64,000 nt of DNA from Pholiota molesta (Eukaryota; Basidiomycota; Agaricomycetes; Agaricales; Strophariaceae). How positions within the stretch are numbered: position 1 is the stretch's first letter; each line of letters starts with the position of its first letter. Under the pieces are notes generated by a model. That model ran no database searches and was not told where the DNA came from. It saw only the letters and a list, made by a program, of their open reading frames with translations. Both the position numbers and the translations under genes were made by a program. Of the stretch, positions 34,979 to 47,820 are shown piece after piece. The stretch is taken from the NCBI GenBank assembly GCA_014925825.1, contig JACGCK010000014.1, positions 434,001-498,000 on the forward strand. Direction: 5' to 3'.

Positions 34979-37486
34979 CTAATCCACATCCATCTCCGAG
35001 GGGCCCTTGTCCGCGCCTTCCCCGGCTGGGGGCTGCTCGGAGGCAGGTGGCGGCGTTTCTTGCTTGGGCGTCTGCGTGCCAGCGGGCGCGGGGGTGACGA
35101 CAGGCTTGGGCTTGGGCTTCGTCAGGATGGGGATGGCGAAGTAGATCACCTCGTCGCGCTTCTTCTCGATCTCCGCGCTGGTCAGGATGGGGTCGACGTT
35201 CTTCGGCCGCTCGCTCTGCCTGACGTTCTGGTCCTCGAGCCACTTCTGCACCGTGGCCACCTTCTCGACGACCGCCTGCTTGTCCTTCTCGTCGATGTGT
35301 GCGAATTTCTCGTCGTTGGACGTGGCCTGCGACATGTAGTTGTTGAGCGTCTCGCGGAGGTTCGCGATGGCCTTCTTGCGTTCGTCGACTTCACGGTAAC
35401 GGAACGCAATGGGGTCGCCCATTTTCTTGAGGGCATCGAGGCGCTCGACATAAGCAGACTTGGTTGCGTCTTCACCCTCCTCCGAGTACAGCCACGCCTC
35501 AGCTTCAGAGAGGCCTTGAAGCAAGGCAGATTTCTCTTCGGGTTTCGCGAATGGGGCAAAGCGGTCCTCAAGCTTGCCGCGCATGTCATATACGTACTCC
35601 TCCAGGGCGTTTTTGGCGTTCTCGGTGTCCATGACGAGCTTGTCAGCGGCATGCAGTTGGCTCTCCAGCTCCTTGTACTGCTCAACGACGGACTTGTCCA
35701 GCGAGGAGTTGGTGGCAATGAAGGGGATCTCCTTCTTCCTCACCACACGCTTCTTCTTCGGCGCGGGCGCGGGCGCATCGGCGGGGGCATCAACATCCAT
35801 CGCGGGCTGCTCTTCCTTCTCCTCGATCTCCTCGACATAGGCGTTCTCAAAGGACATGATGCCGTGGAGGTTCAGCCTTGTCCTCAGCTTGACGCAAGTG
35901 GCATCACCGCTGGGCGCCACGGGAACCTCCTTAGCGGTGAAGGTGCCGATCCATGGATTGATGGTTCCAGGAAGGAGCGAGGGATCAGCATACGCGGCCT
36001 CGATGGTGAAAGGTTCTTTGCGGTAGAACGAGAGCACCTTGGTGGAGGGAATCGAGTTGCCTTGGGGGAAGACGAGCAACTCGGTGTCGTCATCGGGGTC
36101 GGTGGGGGTCGCCTGCCATTGGGTCTTGATGGGGTAGTGGTTGATGTCGTTGACGTGGAAGTCGCGCACGCGGAAGACGGGCGAGAGCATCGCGCAGGCG
36201 AAGGTGGCACCGCGCGCGATGGCCTCGTCCTGGTTGAGCGTGAAGGAGAGTTGCTTTCCGGGGAACGCGTCCTGGATGCGCTTGCGCACGGCTGGAACAC
36301 GAGTGGTGCCACCAACGAGCTCGATCGCGTCGATCTGGTCGAGAGTCAGACCGGATTCGGCAAGAGCACGTTCAAGGGGCGCAGGAATACGAGCGAGGAG
36401 GTGTTCGATGAGGCCCTCGAGCTCATCGCGTGTGAGCTTGGAGGTGGCATCGACATCGTTCATGATAGATTCGACGTTCAAGGGCGCCTCGGCATTGGCA
36501 GATAGCACCTTCTTGATCTTCTCGCAGCCAGCGGTGAGACGGAAACACGCTTTGGGATTCGCCATGACGTCAATCTTGTACTTGGTCTTGAACTCGTGTG
36601 CAAAGTGCTCCACAAGGGCGTAGTCGATGTCACGGCCACCCAGGTTGGGCTCGTAGGCGGTGCTCTTGACGGTGAGCTGGCCCTTGGAGAAGGAAACGAC
36701 GGCAACGGAGAAGTCGGCGTGTCCAGCATCGACGAACACGACATTGCGAGGGTTCTCGGCCTCTGGGAGGTCAGATTTGGTGATTCCGTAGCCTAGGGCG
36801 GTGGCAGTGGTGTCGTTGATGAGACGGAGGACGTTCATGTTGGCGATGGCAGCGGCATCGATGATCGCGCGGCGTTGAATGTCGGTGTACCATCCTGGCA
36901 CGGAGATGACCACATCGGTCACTGGGGTTTTCAGTTCAGCGCCCGCGATATCGCGCAGCTTGCCGAAGTACATCGCCACGAGCTGTGAAAACGTGTACTG
37001 GGCCTTCTCATAACGGTAAGTAACCTGAAAAGGCGGTGAAGAGGTTCCATCTACAAAACAAGTGTCCGTACCTCTGCTCCAACAGTCCCGTTAAGTTCAA
37101 TCAACTTTGCGTTGATGAATTTTTTCTCGACATTCTGGACTTGCGAATCGTTCAGCGTCCTTCCGATCATGCGCTTGAGCGACCCGATTGTGTTTTTGAA
37201 GTTGGAGGTCTCCTGGGTCTTGGCAGCCTCGCCGATGGCGCGTTGTTTGGGGCCAAAGGCCACCAGAGATCTGTCGAAGCATGAGGTCAGCACCAAAATT
37301 GCGACCGAACCACTCCAACGATACGCACGGTGTTGCGCGATTCGAGACCTCATTGGTGATAATATCGATACCGCGATGTCTGGCGACACCGATCTGGACG
37401 GCAGCTGTGAGCGATATGGGCTGATCTGAGGGCGCCAGACATACCTTTGAGTGTAGAGTTCCAAAATCGATACCGACGACAGCCAT
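34979..37486 (-). CDS. SSE1: Hsp110-type chaperone (Sse1 homologue)
   Basis: Hsp110 proteins are nucleotide-exchange factors for cytosolic Hsp70 and bind unfolded chains. Exon 1 (37,486-37,445) encodes MAVVGIDFGTLHSK. Further exons give GVARHRGIDIITNEVSNRAT, SLVAFGPKQRAIGEAAKTQE, KNTIGSLKRMIGRTLND and AMYFGKLRD. The long last exon carries DVVISVPGWYTDIQRRA, RLINDTTATALGYG, LGGRDIDYALVEHF and ELVGGTTRVPAVRKRIQ. A beta-domain follows, then the family's acidic linker region (EEIEEKEEQPAMDVD) and a helical C-terminal domain ending GPSEMDVD. Total length fits Sse1 (about 690-780 residues). Three introns sit near the 5' end. The N-terminal ATPase motifs are as in Sse proteins. Intact. Confidence 0.95.
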
Positions 37487-38441
37487 TGTAATGAAAGTTG
37501 GAAGGAAGTTGGATAAGAATTAGAAAAGAGGATTTGAGGTCGTTGATCGAAAAGATTTTGACCTTCCTTTTGTGTCAAATCACGCTCTCGGCACATCCCT
37601 TTCACGATCATTCCAGAGCCTTCTATCGCTTTCGGGCACCATTCTACGGCGTTCACTCCAAATATACATCCAGGGACCTTAGTTTATACATCTTGCATGC
37701 CATTAAAATCTTGAGTTAATCGCTGAGGATGGGTAGGCAAGATCAATCGTACACAACGAAAGGAAAGGCAATTCGAGGTTGCACAAGACTTGCATTTTCG
37801 GCGCTTTATTTGTCGAAAGAGAATCCATGATTTCACTAGCTACCGTTGAGGGTTTTTAAGCTTAAATCCAGGCCATCCAGCCTCACGAAAAAACTGTGAA
37901 GATAAACAGATGCCGAATAGGATCAAATACCATATGAAGGTTAGAACCATTGGCAAGATCATTGACATGAATAAATATTTCAGATTCTCAACGCGATCTA
38001 GAATCTGGCAACATCTTTCGAATCGACCCATATTTCAGCCAGAAAATGAGATACAAAGAGAGCACCATAAATCTCAGCCAATGAAATATTCCTGGAATCA
38101 ATCGTCATCTAGGCCATATATCAATTTCAAGGCATCAGGTCCCGTTCGAAGAGCTGCTCAAGAAACGGATAATGAGAACATTGCTCCGGATTAGAGTAAC
38201 AAAGGAGCGCTCACGATCATTCAGAGGAATAAACACAAGTGTTCTGATGCCCTTCACCGCCCAGAGAGTCAACGTATTTGCCTTACACAGATCGGCTCTG
38301 TGAAATGGCTCCCATCGTTCCAGAATTCTCCTAGCGCGAGCACGGAATTTATGGATCGCATCTCCTGGGAAGAAATCTGCTGGAAAGCGCGCCAGACGAT
38401 GAAGAGCCAAATGAAGCCCCGAATTCTGAAAATGACTAAAA
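37487..38441. other. Intergenic between Hsp110 and F-box gene
   Basis: Contains the Hsp110 promoter on the left. I did not find a clear perfect heat-shock element. Short minus-strand frames contain hydrophobic stretches (for example near 37,900-38,000 and 38,380-38,450) but no recognised gene. Confidence 0.4.
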
Positions 38442-40421
38442 TCAGAAAGTTTGCAAGTATAACGGACCTATGTTGCCTACATAGAGATTTCGCAGTTCGC
38501 AAACCTCGAGCTCGTGTTTTTCTATATCCGCAAGGATGGTATGGAGGCGTACTACCGAGAACCGAAACGTACATGTAGGATTGCCAGATCCTCGTCGAGG
38601 AATACGAGGCGACTTCAGCGGAGGAATCTGTTCGTGCAGTTCCTTGCACCATCGCGATAAAGGTATAGGATCATGATATTGGGAGGTGAATGTTGTTGTC
38701 CAATCATTCAGGTATGCCCTGGCGTTGCTGAGAAGAAATAAGCCGTCGTCTTGAAGAATTAACTGCACATTGAGAGATGGAATCCGATTGAGCTTATCGC
38801 GTAGAGTATGTGTCGCATCCTTGAGGAGGGAAAACATTTGATTTCTGGTTCGAAAGTTTAGTGGGGAAAAGTTGGTATGGATAAGTAATTGTTTTAGTGC
38901 CGGAAACAGAATATCGCGGGAGGTGAAGTTGGAAGAATAATAAGTCCAAAGGAAGGTCGACGAGAGATCTGTATGGGGGTATAATTCCATGTCGAGTACT
39001 TCAAGACTCGGACAAAGACGTAGAAATGATAAGAAATTCGATGGATCGAATGCCCGTGAACGGTAATAAAGCTTCTTTAGATTGGCGAAAGGCGTAGAAA
39101 GGTGCGGATAACGGACGTTGACGACGGTGAGAAAGATCCCGGGTATGTCGCAATAAGAAGGCTCGATCCGCAAGGTTTGAATAGCAGGATAATAAAAATG
39201 TGTCAAGAGTGCGCTGATGCTCTGCTCATGGTGATTGTGTGGAGGGAAGTTCAAGCGAACATGGATAACTTTTGCTGGGATCGAGACTTGCTGGGAGATG
39301 CCTATCGTATCGGTAGACCGAGGCAAAATATCATATTGCAGGTTAGCCACGTCCAACCTTTCCAGATTCTTCGCCGAGGAGAGTACATCATTCAAATTGC
39401 CTCTGGATCCACGAGTTGCTGCAGTCTCGCTATATGCGTGAAGCTGGGACCATGGCAAAGAGAGGCGAAGGGGATGCGTACCCATCACAGCGACGTCTTT
39501 GAGAGCAGGGGTATGCGCGAAACCATGGATTTCACGATCCGCGTTGTGATTTCCTCCTAGATCCAGAACAAGTCTCCGGAGGCGCGGAAAAGTGATGGAG
39601 CCCGGGCCCGAACGCCCTGCTTCGCAGACAGCGCAGAACGTGTTCACAGTTTTTGGGCTCGATACCATCGTTAGGGTGACGATGCGGGAGGCTTGCATTG
39701 CAAGAAGACCCACGAAGGAATCTCGTAAAGTGTTATATGCAATGGCAGGAGATGCATACAGCCATAAGCATAGTCCTTGGCCTTTCGAGCGATGCAAGAT
39801 CTCTTGAAGGAACTCAACATAGGTATTTGGATTTTTTGGCCTGAGCGTCTGCTGGCGATTTCCGATGGCGGTGGTGAACGAGGACTCCGGATCTATCAAA
39901 TTTACAAACCCTAGAATCGTCCATAATTGAGGAGTATCAAGGGCAATGATTCTCCACCGCTGGCAGACCTGTGAAAGGCGAAACACGTCCAAAGGCCGGT
40001 TCTTCCACGTAGGGCGTTGATTGCTCCAGGTGGGCTCGAGATTCGGAAGGCAATGAACAAAGATAAGAGGAAGAAGCTCGCTAGGAAGAGATAAAAGAGG
40101 AGAAAGAAGTCGTTCGTGTTTATGTATGAATTCCTGGACGTTTTGGCGGAGTTTCTGGGTTTCTCGGTAAATAGCGTCCTGGGTCGAACTCGTGTATCGA
40201 GGAACGCTTCTAGCAAACTTATTTAATCCTCTTTCCTCGTATTTAGCTAGTGAAATTATTTCCTGGATACTTTGTACTTCATCCTCTGTGGGTGGAAAAT
40301 TATTCTCCAGAAGATGCGGAACAGGTGAGATAAGTATATTCTGCTCTGGCACTGCAAGTTGCCGAGCCGCGTTTCTGGGAGGATGCATTTGCCAGTTTTT
40401 GAGCCGGTCCTTGGAAGTCAT
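38442..40421 (-). CDS. F-box protein (basidiomycete family)
   Basis: A single-exon protein of 659 residues. An N-terminal coiled segment (QKLRQNVQEFIHKHERL) precedes an F-box (LLSLPSELLPLIFVHCLPNL, about residues 104-123), then SQVCQRWRIIALDTPQLW, the usual continuation. The rest is leucine-rich and irregular (LRRLVLDLGG, LEVLDMELYPH), as in the large F-box/LRR-like families of mushrooms. Such proteins bind Skp1 through the F-box and bring substrates to SCF ubiquitin ligases. The target is unknown. No intron is needed. It is intact. Confidence 0.85.
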   Translation of the reverse strand: MTSKDRLKNWQMHPPRNAARQLAVPEQNILISPVPHLLENNFPPTEDEVQSIQEIISLAKYEERGLNKFARSVPRYTSSTQDAIYRETQKLRQNVQEFIHKHERLLSPLLSLPSELLPLIFVHCLPNLEPTWSNQRPTWKNRPLDVFRLSQVCQRWRIIALDTPQLWTILGFVNLIDPESSFTTAIGNRQQTLRPKNPNTYVEFLQEILHRSKGQGLCLWLYASPAIAYNTLRDSFVGLLAMQASRIVTLTMVSSPKTVNTFCAVCEAGRSGPGSITFPRLRRLVLDLGGNHNADREIHGFAHTPALKDVAVMGTHPLRLSLPWSQLHAYSETAATRGSRGNLNDVLSSAKNLERLDVANLQYDILPRSTDTIGISQQVSIPAKVIHVRLNFPPHNHHEQSISALLTHFYYPAIQTLRIEPSYCDIPGIFLTVVNVRYPHLSTPFANLKKLYYRSRAFDPSNFLSFLRLCPSLEVLDMELYPHTDLSSTFLWTYYSSNFTSRDILFPALKQLLIHTNFSPLNFRTRNQMFSLLKDATHTLRDKLNRIPSLNVQLILQDDGLFLLSNARAYLNDWTTTFTSQYHDPIPLSRWCKELHEQIPPLKSPRIPRRGSGNPTCTFRFSVVRLHTILADIEKHELEVCELRNLYVGNIGPLYLQTF

Positions 40422-41467
40422 GTCGGAGAAGATACTATGACGATATCAAGTGGGGAAGATCGATGTGATGACCCGTCGGTGAAGAAGATATTGCACCCAG
40501 GTGACTCAGTTATTTAATTTTAATCTGACAGTGACCGGAGAATGTGTGGCCTTTAATTCTTGCCACTTAATCACCGCCGGGAAAACTCACATGCACTTGC
40601 ACGGAATGAGATATATCGATCCAGTTGATGTAAATAGGCTATTACACATGTACCCACTGAGAGAATACTTAATTCGAGGCGTCCATGGAATGACATGCAT
40701 AGAGTCGACAATTTCGACGATGGAAGTGCGCTGAGTAGCTGAGAGTGTAGTGCCCAAGTGCTTACCTTGCCATTGGACCGTAGGATTTATTAGTACATGT
40801 TCTGCTCAATCTTCTGAGTTTGGAGAATTCCAGGAATTTCCATCCAACGGTGTTCATGGTTTGTCTTAAGTCGTCAACCGTATACATGACTCGACTCATT
40901 GACGAGTATTAGAATTTCATACATGTGTACGCGTACGTAGGTGACACATGGAAAAACAGCATATTTCTACTGAGACGTCGACCCTTTATTGCAGCGGCTG
41001 CAAGCGTATTGTTTCTGGTGGACAATTGACTTGAGAATGCCGATACACCATAAGTACGGTAAAAAATCTTAATCAATTAACAATAGAAATAAGCGGAGAA
41101 AATTGTTCGCTTTGTCTGGGCGCCTCAGCAGGCCTCAGCAGGCAGCCAGACATTCCGGTAACATTGTCACTAACAACAATCTTTTGCAATGGCTATGATG
41201 ATAACGTTAACATAAATGGAGGCTCGGATCAGTTAGTGACCTTGTGCGCATACGATTTTCAGAAGGCTGACTTCGGACTTTTGCGGTTCCGGCGACTCTT
41301 TCCTTCTAACCATTACATACTACTAGGCCCCAGAGCCGTCCTTTCTTGCTTTCAATCCATACAGTCCTAGCATTGTCGTTATCAACACCGAGCAGCGTGA
41401 GTGCTATCAGACAGGTTCCGGCTTCCGGCGCTGATCAGTCAGGGTCTCGCTAACATTAGGCCCACCG
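40422..41467. other. Intergenic between divergent genes
   Basis: Upstream regions of the F-box gene (-) and the proline-rich gene (+). A tandem GCCTCAGCAG pair occurs near 41,122-41,143. No gene recognised. Confidence 0.4.
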
Positions 41468-44455
41468 ATGTCAACCAGGCAAAACAAGAAGCAGCGCAAA
41501 GGACGCAATAACGCGAACAACCGCGAACGGACAGTGACCACACTCACGGAGGACCCAAACACACACTACTTGATACCTACGCCCAGCGAAGAGCCCGCCG
41601 GGTCTCACCTAGCAACACAGTTTCCGGGAGCAGGACCAGTTGGAGGGAAAGTGCACAACATGTCCATGGGCACACAACCTTATCAAATACCCGGTAATTT
41701 TGGTTTCGGATATCCTACATCTTTCGCCCCCATACAGCACTCCACCATGCATCAGCACCAGCAGCCTCAACCTCAGTCATACTATCCATCTTCACCTTCG
41801 TCCCAACCATCTGCAAAACCCGCTCTGCCACCTGGCAAAAACGACCTTGAGATCCTTCAGAATCTCAAGAAGATCATTAAAGACGGTCAGCATCCATTCT
41901 ATCGTGCTGTCCCATCTCCTGCTGCGCTGGCTAGTCTCTACAAAGGGACCATACCGACAGAGGCTCAAACTGCGACTTCTATTTCTTCTGCCTTGCCCTC
42001 ATCCAACGAAGCCAATGGGAAACAGTCGCTCATTCAGGAAAAGGATTCGCGACCTACGTCTGCGAATCGTGCACGGAGTCAGGAATTGAATAATGTGCGT
42101 TACCATTTCCATCTTTCCAAAAGCAGTACTGATGCGAGACACAGGTCTCTCAGAGTCAGCAGTTCAAGAATGCCTCTGCCTCTGCAGTGGCCAGTCTCAA
42201 GCTTGGGGATCTCAAAATCAACAGACAGAGCTCTGGGCCTCCATCGGCTGGGTTTCAGCCTGATGTCCGACCTTCGGATCCCGCGATGTGGCAGGTTTCT
42301 TCGAGCGTTGCTGACGTGTCCGACTCACAGCATCCTGGGAAATTTGGTTATGGCGCTCCTTCTCAGCTTGAGTGGAACACTAGCGATATCAGGCCTGCTC
42401 CCAAATATTTGTTTCCTGGATCCACAGAGGTTGCTAACCTCGATATAGATGATTCATCTCTTACAGAAGAGTGGCCTCTGCTTCCACGCAGTCTTGCGCC
42501 TCCTCGTGACGAAGCTTCGGAACGTGCGGAACGTGCATACACACCGAATCCATACAGTGCTGGTCTTAAAGTCCCTTCTTTCAGAGGCGTTGGTGCTGAT
42601 GATCATGACTTACCCACGGAACGTGTTGTGACACCGAACCCATACCATGCTGGTATCAACGCCGTTCCTGGTCCTCCCCATGACACATATGATAGAGAAA
42701 ACGGTTATGCTATGAAACGAGCATGGTATCCAAATAATTACGAGCGCCGTGTTATCTATGATCGCCCTCGTGATGCACCATCTAGAGAACCACGTAGGCC
42801 TTCTGCTGAGGCTGATTTTGGACATCCGTCGGCGGCGCTTAGACCTGCAGCTGCACTACCTGTCCCACTAGATGCACACATTCCAGACGTCCGACCTCCA
42901 GCTGCTGTTGAACCTCCTCCATATATCTCTGACAATCTTCCTGCTCGAGAACCTGATTCTGTTCCCCATCATATTGACTCTCACCTGCGCCATGATGCTA
43001 TACTTGATGCTCATGCTCCACCCCCGCCAGCAGAGCCCTTGGCCCCTGATATGGAAGATATACAGTCCTCACGAGGTTCTTCTGCACCGCCCGCAGACAC
43101 TAGTGGTGCTCCGGCTTCTGTTCCTCCAGTCATTCCTGGGGAAAATCTAGTCCCTTCTGATGCTTCATCTATGCCCCTTCCGTCATTGAAAGAGCATGTC
43201 AGCCAACCCGCGCCTTCGCAACCGAAGGCGCGCAATGAAGTCGCTGCCGCGGGTCCCGAGCAACCCCCTGCTCCTGCTCCTCCTGCTCCTCCTCATCCCG
43301 AACGTTTCCACAAGAAGAACAAATTCCAAAAGCACCATTTTAACGGGCCCGGCAAGTTTGGGCGCCAGGGCGCGCCCACAGAGGGTGCGCAAGCAGCATC
43401 TGGCGGACACGGCCCGCGCACTTTCCGACCTCGTTCTCCTCCTCCCGACACTCGTAAACCACGTGACGTTCGGGGGCCACCGCCCGGTCGTGCCGTGTCT
43501 CGGGGCAATTATCGGCCCGACTTCCACGACCACCCCCGTGGCGTCGACCGGGATGTGCCTTCACCTGCTCGATATGATGGAAGACCTTACAGCGAATTTC
43601 CTCCGCCGTCAGCTAATGAGCGCAGACCGAGCGCGTATAACGGTTCGCCGCCTCCTATGTCGGGCGGGCGTGGTTCTTCTGGTTTGGAAGGACCGCCAGG
43701 ACGGGGAGATTACTACTCTCAGTACCCTCCTCCATCAACGCGTGGAGATTGGGAAATCGATGACGAATCGAGAGGCTGGGACCGGCCTCCGCCAGGCGCT
43801 GAACGAGAGCACTACGAGCGAGAGCTGTACCCCCCTCGATCTGCCAGCTGGGACGTCCGTCAAGAACGCGAGTTTATTCCTCGAGGTGTGTTATTTCTGC
43901 CCGCTTTGATCGATGGCTCATCCTTTCTTATCAGACGGGTATCCCCCGCTTGCTGGACCGCCTGGCGATGACCGGTACCAGCCTGGACCGCCTATGCCAC
44001 GCGACGCCGACCGGTCAGGTCGCCCGCCTCCGGCGCCGTACAACCCCCCTTATGGCCGTGTACGTGGCCGTAGTCCCAGCCCGTTGGGTCGTCCTGGCGC
44101 AGCCCCCATCGACGACGCGCGGCCGCCGATGAAGCGCGCGCGCGAAGATTTCCCGCTCGACTATTACCCCAGCGGTCGGGCGCCGCCGCGGAGACCGTCG
44201 GACTATCCTCCCCCTCGTTCTGGAGGTGGCGACTGGCCGCCTCCGCCTGCGAGTCCCGGCGCCGTGCTTGCAGGCGGCCCGCCTCCTCCGGGCAGTGGTC
44301 GGGATTATCGCATGCGCGAGCCGCCGTTGGAGTATGCGCCTCCTGGATATGAACGGCCTCGATCTCCACCACCAGGCCCACCAAGGCCTTCTTATACCCG
44401 CGGCAGTTATGTACGGCCCGACAGGGGTGCTTATGGTGGACGTGCACCGCAATGA
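41468..44455 (+). CDS. Large proline-rich, intrinsically disordered protein
   Basis: Three exons (41,468-42,094, 42,145-43,885, 43,935-44,455) join in frame to about 962 residues. The start is basic (MSTRQNKKQRKGRNN). The only part with a folded look is NDLEILQNLKKIIKDGQHPF followed by YRAVPSPAALASLYKG near residues 134-170. The TPNPYxAG motif occurs twice in the middle (AYTPNPYSAGLKVP and VVTPNPYHAGINAV). The C-terminal third is Pro, Arg and Gly-rich with RSPSP and RGRSPSPLGR motifs and RG dipeptides, which suggests an RNA-associated nuclear protein, as an inference from composition only. I recognise it as a conserved-looking Agaricomycete protein without an assigned function. Intact. Confidence 0.8.
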
Positions 44456-45026
44456 AGATTTCGCAAACTAACCTGATGGCCGTCTGTCTGCCTTGACGCT
44501 TCGACCTTCGATCTAATCTATCTGTAAAGCATCTATGCCCACGATGCGTATGCTCACGTTTGTTTCGATAGGGAAATTGGTGGTACTGATATAAAGGACA
44601 GTCTCTGCTTATCTATGTTCCTATTTATGTCTTCGATAATCTAGCAATCATCAATACACGAGCTTATGAACAAAGCTTACGATATGGTCTACAAGTTCTA
44701 TTATCAGGCTCGTTAATGTTGCAGGTATCATTATTCAAAGTCTTCCGGCAAGAAGAACGTCACATCCAATCGAGAGGAAATGCCACCTTTACATACATAA
44801 CCTCCACCCCCCTACGTCACTGAATATTTGTCAACTTTAACTCTTCGTGATCATTGTATGTACACCAAAGAAAACAGGGACTTGAAGACTCAAAGTGGAT
44901 CTCTAACCTTGGAGATCCACAGTCAGCCTAATTTGTACATCTAGTAACATCACGCAGACGGAGCAGGTTCAAGTTTTCAGTGCGAGTGCTAGAGGTTAAA
45001 TCACAACCAAAAGAGTTGAATCCAAC
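44456..45026. other. Intergenic 3' flank
   Basis: AT-rich 3' region of the proline-rich gene and upstream of the F-box/LRR-like remnant. Nothing coding recognised. Confidence 0.45.
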
Positions 45027-45860
45027 ATGAGTGGACAGCCAGTATCTCCACCCGAGTTGGAAAGAAAGATATGCGAACACTTTATCGAAGATCATCCGAG
45101 GTCTGCTCTCCCTCTCAATGCTCTCATGCTGGTCGCGGCCCGTACCCATCATTGGTAAACCTCGAGATATATGCTTTTGCCATGCGATACTTATTTTGTA
45201 AATTCTGGTAGGCTTGCACTCAAGCGATACAGTGTATCTATTCAACTTGGCACGACCTATCCACCTGCACGGAGATACAAGCCAACCCTCCGATACTACG
45301 GTCCTTATGTGAGGCACCTTATTATTGGCGGCGACACAAGTTTCGATGACATATGCGATTACCTTTTTGCGTGCCCCACCCTAATCGACCTCGATCGCCC
45401 TCTGGTCTGACTGTGATACCAAAGATTTTATGCACGATTTCAACGGACTAAAACTCGAAAGACTACCAACCTGATGTCGCTCAGTCCGGCCGATTTCAAA
45501 GAGCCCGCGTTCGCACATATCACACATCTTGATGTCACCAGCGCCAAACGGTCCCACTGGAAAGCTCTCTCGTCCCTTCCTATGCTATCCCACCTCGCGA
45601 TCAACGAAACGGTCGATATCAATATCCTACGCCAACTGCTCCAACGTTGTAAACGATTGGAAATTCTACTAGCGGTGAATGGCGGCCATTAGCATTGTGA
45701 CTGGGATACGAGCAACATTATTTTGGACCCTCGTTTCGTCATGATGAAGATATGTCGTTATATGATAGAAGGTTGGGTGGACGGCGCGTCCGGTAAAGAA
45801 TATATGTGGGAATGGGCCGAGAGAATTCTGCCCTCAAGAAAAGTGAGCAAAGCGCTCTGA
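45027..45860 (+). pseudogene. F-box/LRR-like protein remnant with frameshifts
   Basis: It starts MSGQPVSPPELERKICEHFI. A plausible intron (GTAAAC...GGTAG, about 45,156-45,210) leads to LALKRYSVSIQLGTTYPPAR, VRHLIIGGD and CPTLIDL. Near 45,393 the sense continues one frame over (IALWSDCDTKDFMHDFNGLK). It changes frame again into SLSPADFKEPAFAHITHLDV and INILRQLLQRCKRLEILLAV, stops at 45,690, and reads on after the stop as a typical end (MIEGWVDGASGKEYMWEWAE). Agaricomycetes carry many such small LRR-like proteins with SCF-type roles. At least two frame changes and a stop make it a pseudogene, unless they are sequence errors. Confidence 0.6.
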
Positions 45861-46876
45861 TTAGGAACTACGACGGCGGAATCAAGGTCTAGGTGATACA
45901 TTTCAAGAAGAAGAGTCATGGAGTGACAATGACATGGACCACATGGTTTGATGTAACTGCGAAGGGCTGGAGAGATTGAAATGCACAATTGCAAGACGGT
46001 TCAAATTCTATACTTACCATGCAACGATATTCGCTCCAAGACGCTGAATCTAAATCTATTTTCTCTAGATATGAGACCTGGAAATAGACAGAGTTAATTG
46101 AATAGACGTACTGTGAGAACCCTCAGCGCTCTGCTTTCCGCTAACCTTCAGCATTTCATACTTCGAAGATCAAAACTCACTATAATGGGATCGAATCGTG
46201 GTCAAAAATATGGTGCATGTGAGTCTCTGGCACCCTCAAGGAGATACATGGCATTCCAGAATTCAAAGGTTCATCGAAGTCTGTCAGAATACTGGCCACT
46301 CGATGCCGGTCGACCGGAGAGGGCCCATTACTGTACTGAACATAGGTGAGCCACTGCGGGACAGAGAAAGAGTTACCCCAATCTGAGCCCTGCTTGATCA
46401 GAAGTTCAAATCCAGGCCGTGCTGTGGGAAGTATCTGTGCGAATAGATAGCTTGTTCAAGACACGCGGAATGGCAATAGATGGAGAATTACATATTTGAC
46501 GAGCATTGATGTATAACGGCGATCAACCTTGGGTCGTCCTGAGAAATGTGTCCTGTGCTGCTGAGATTCAAAATTAGTGACGTGGTACAGATCCACCCAG
46601 TTGCGTACACGATATCTAAGGAAGGTCGGCCAGTAAATGAACTGTTGGACTTGAGCTTGATATGTTAACCCGGTGACGTTCTTCGAAGCTTTCGACATCT
46701 TCAGCAAATGCCATGTTGGCCCAAGGTGAAGGATTTGACAATGTTCCTCCTCGTTGCACGCTTGAAGTGAAGATTCAAACAGGTAATGTCCGGAATCCAG
46801 CTAGCCAAATCAAGCACGAATACGATTGATTCCATGTATTCTACAGAGCGCCGAAAGCCATAATTACTTGTTGAAA
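45861..46876. other. Intergenic, possible decayed gene fragments
   Basis: Protein-like scraps occur on both strands (for example the minus strand near 46,460-46,700), but no consistent frame or domain. No gene supported. Confidence 0.35.
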
Positions 46877-47550
46877 TTACAACTCTTCGTGGCCCTGCGC
46901 AGGCTCCAAGCCAACGAGCTCAACGGTGAAGACAAGAGCAGAGTTGGGAGGGATGACATTTCCAAACCCACGAGAGCCTGATGTTAATATGTCGGCGTTA
47001 GTATCAGCTATGAGGGCATTAAAACAAGAATCTACGGACCGTAAGCCATGTGGGAAGGAATGGTGAGCTTGCGCTTCTCGTTGAGGCACATTCCCTTGAG
47101 ACCCTCATCCCATCCTTTGATGACTTGGCCAACGCCAACTGGAATTCATAAAAGGTGAGATATAACTCAAGGGCCAGTTTTGGAAGAGATTTACGGGTCA
47201 AGGGCAGAGGCTGGCCACGGTCAAGGCTAAACGAAGAGAAAGTAATGTCAAAAAGAGAGCTGAAAGCAGATATGATGTCCATACCTCGAGTCGAACTTGT
47301 TTCCGTTGGAGAACAAAGTTCCGGTCTATTACACATGATACATGTTAGATTATGTCTCTGTTGTCAAGGTCGCATGAACACGCACATAGTGAACCTTGAT
47401 CTTGTCTCCTGACTGAGCTTTGTACGTGCAAGGTTCTGGCATGAAGGTCGTTTCAATCAGAAGTTCTGTGGGGTCTGGGCTGTTGCCAGCCTGGGCGTTA
47501 ACAGCAGCGGCACCAAAGAAAGCCATAGAAAGCCAGTTGAAAAGCTTCAT
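46877..47550 (-). CDS. ER-lumenal FKBP-type peptidyl-prolyl isomerase (FKBP2/FKBP13-like)
   Basis: Five exons give a protein of about 145 residues that catalyses cis-trans isomerisation of proline bonds in the secretory pathway. A signal peptide ([21 protein letters not shown]) is followed by the FKBP fold: [58 protein letters not shown] and [20 protein letters not shown]. Active-site residues of the family (Tyr, Phe, Asp in HYTG and KFDSS, Val-Ile-Lys-Gly-Trp, and Tyr in AYG) are present. The C-terminal HEEL resembles the fungal HDEL/HEEL retention signal, supporting ER residence. All splice sites are canonical and the gene is intact. Confidence 0.94.
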
Positions 47551-47820
47551 TAAAAGATGGAAGTGGTTGAGGAGGAAACGGTGACAAGCCAACCTCAGTG
47601 CTACTGTCTGGACTCTGCATATTCCCAGGGACCAACGCGCCAAACGTGGCTTACACGTGACGTCCCATCACCAGTCTCCCACGGAATCCAAATTGGGAAA
47701 CTCGGCAGCACCTTCGGCATTTGTAAGCAGCTATACAGCTTACGCCACTGGCTAACCTTATTTTCAAGCACCACAGAACCCCCGCACCGTATCGTCCCCT
47801 AGCCGCCGCCGCCGACACCA

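Noticed and set aside
34934..36505. A 523-codon open frame on the plus strand
   Set aside because: It lies antisense to the Hsp110 gene, is explained by its codon bias, and has no domain.
42610..43564. Antisense open frames in the proline-rich gene
   Set aside because: Shadows of a gene whose three exons join in frame with good splice sites.
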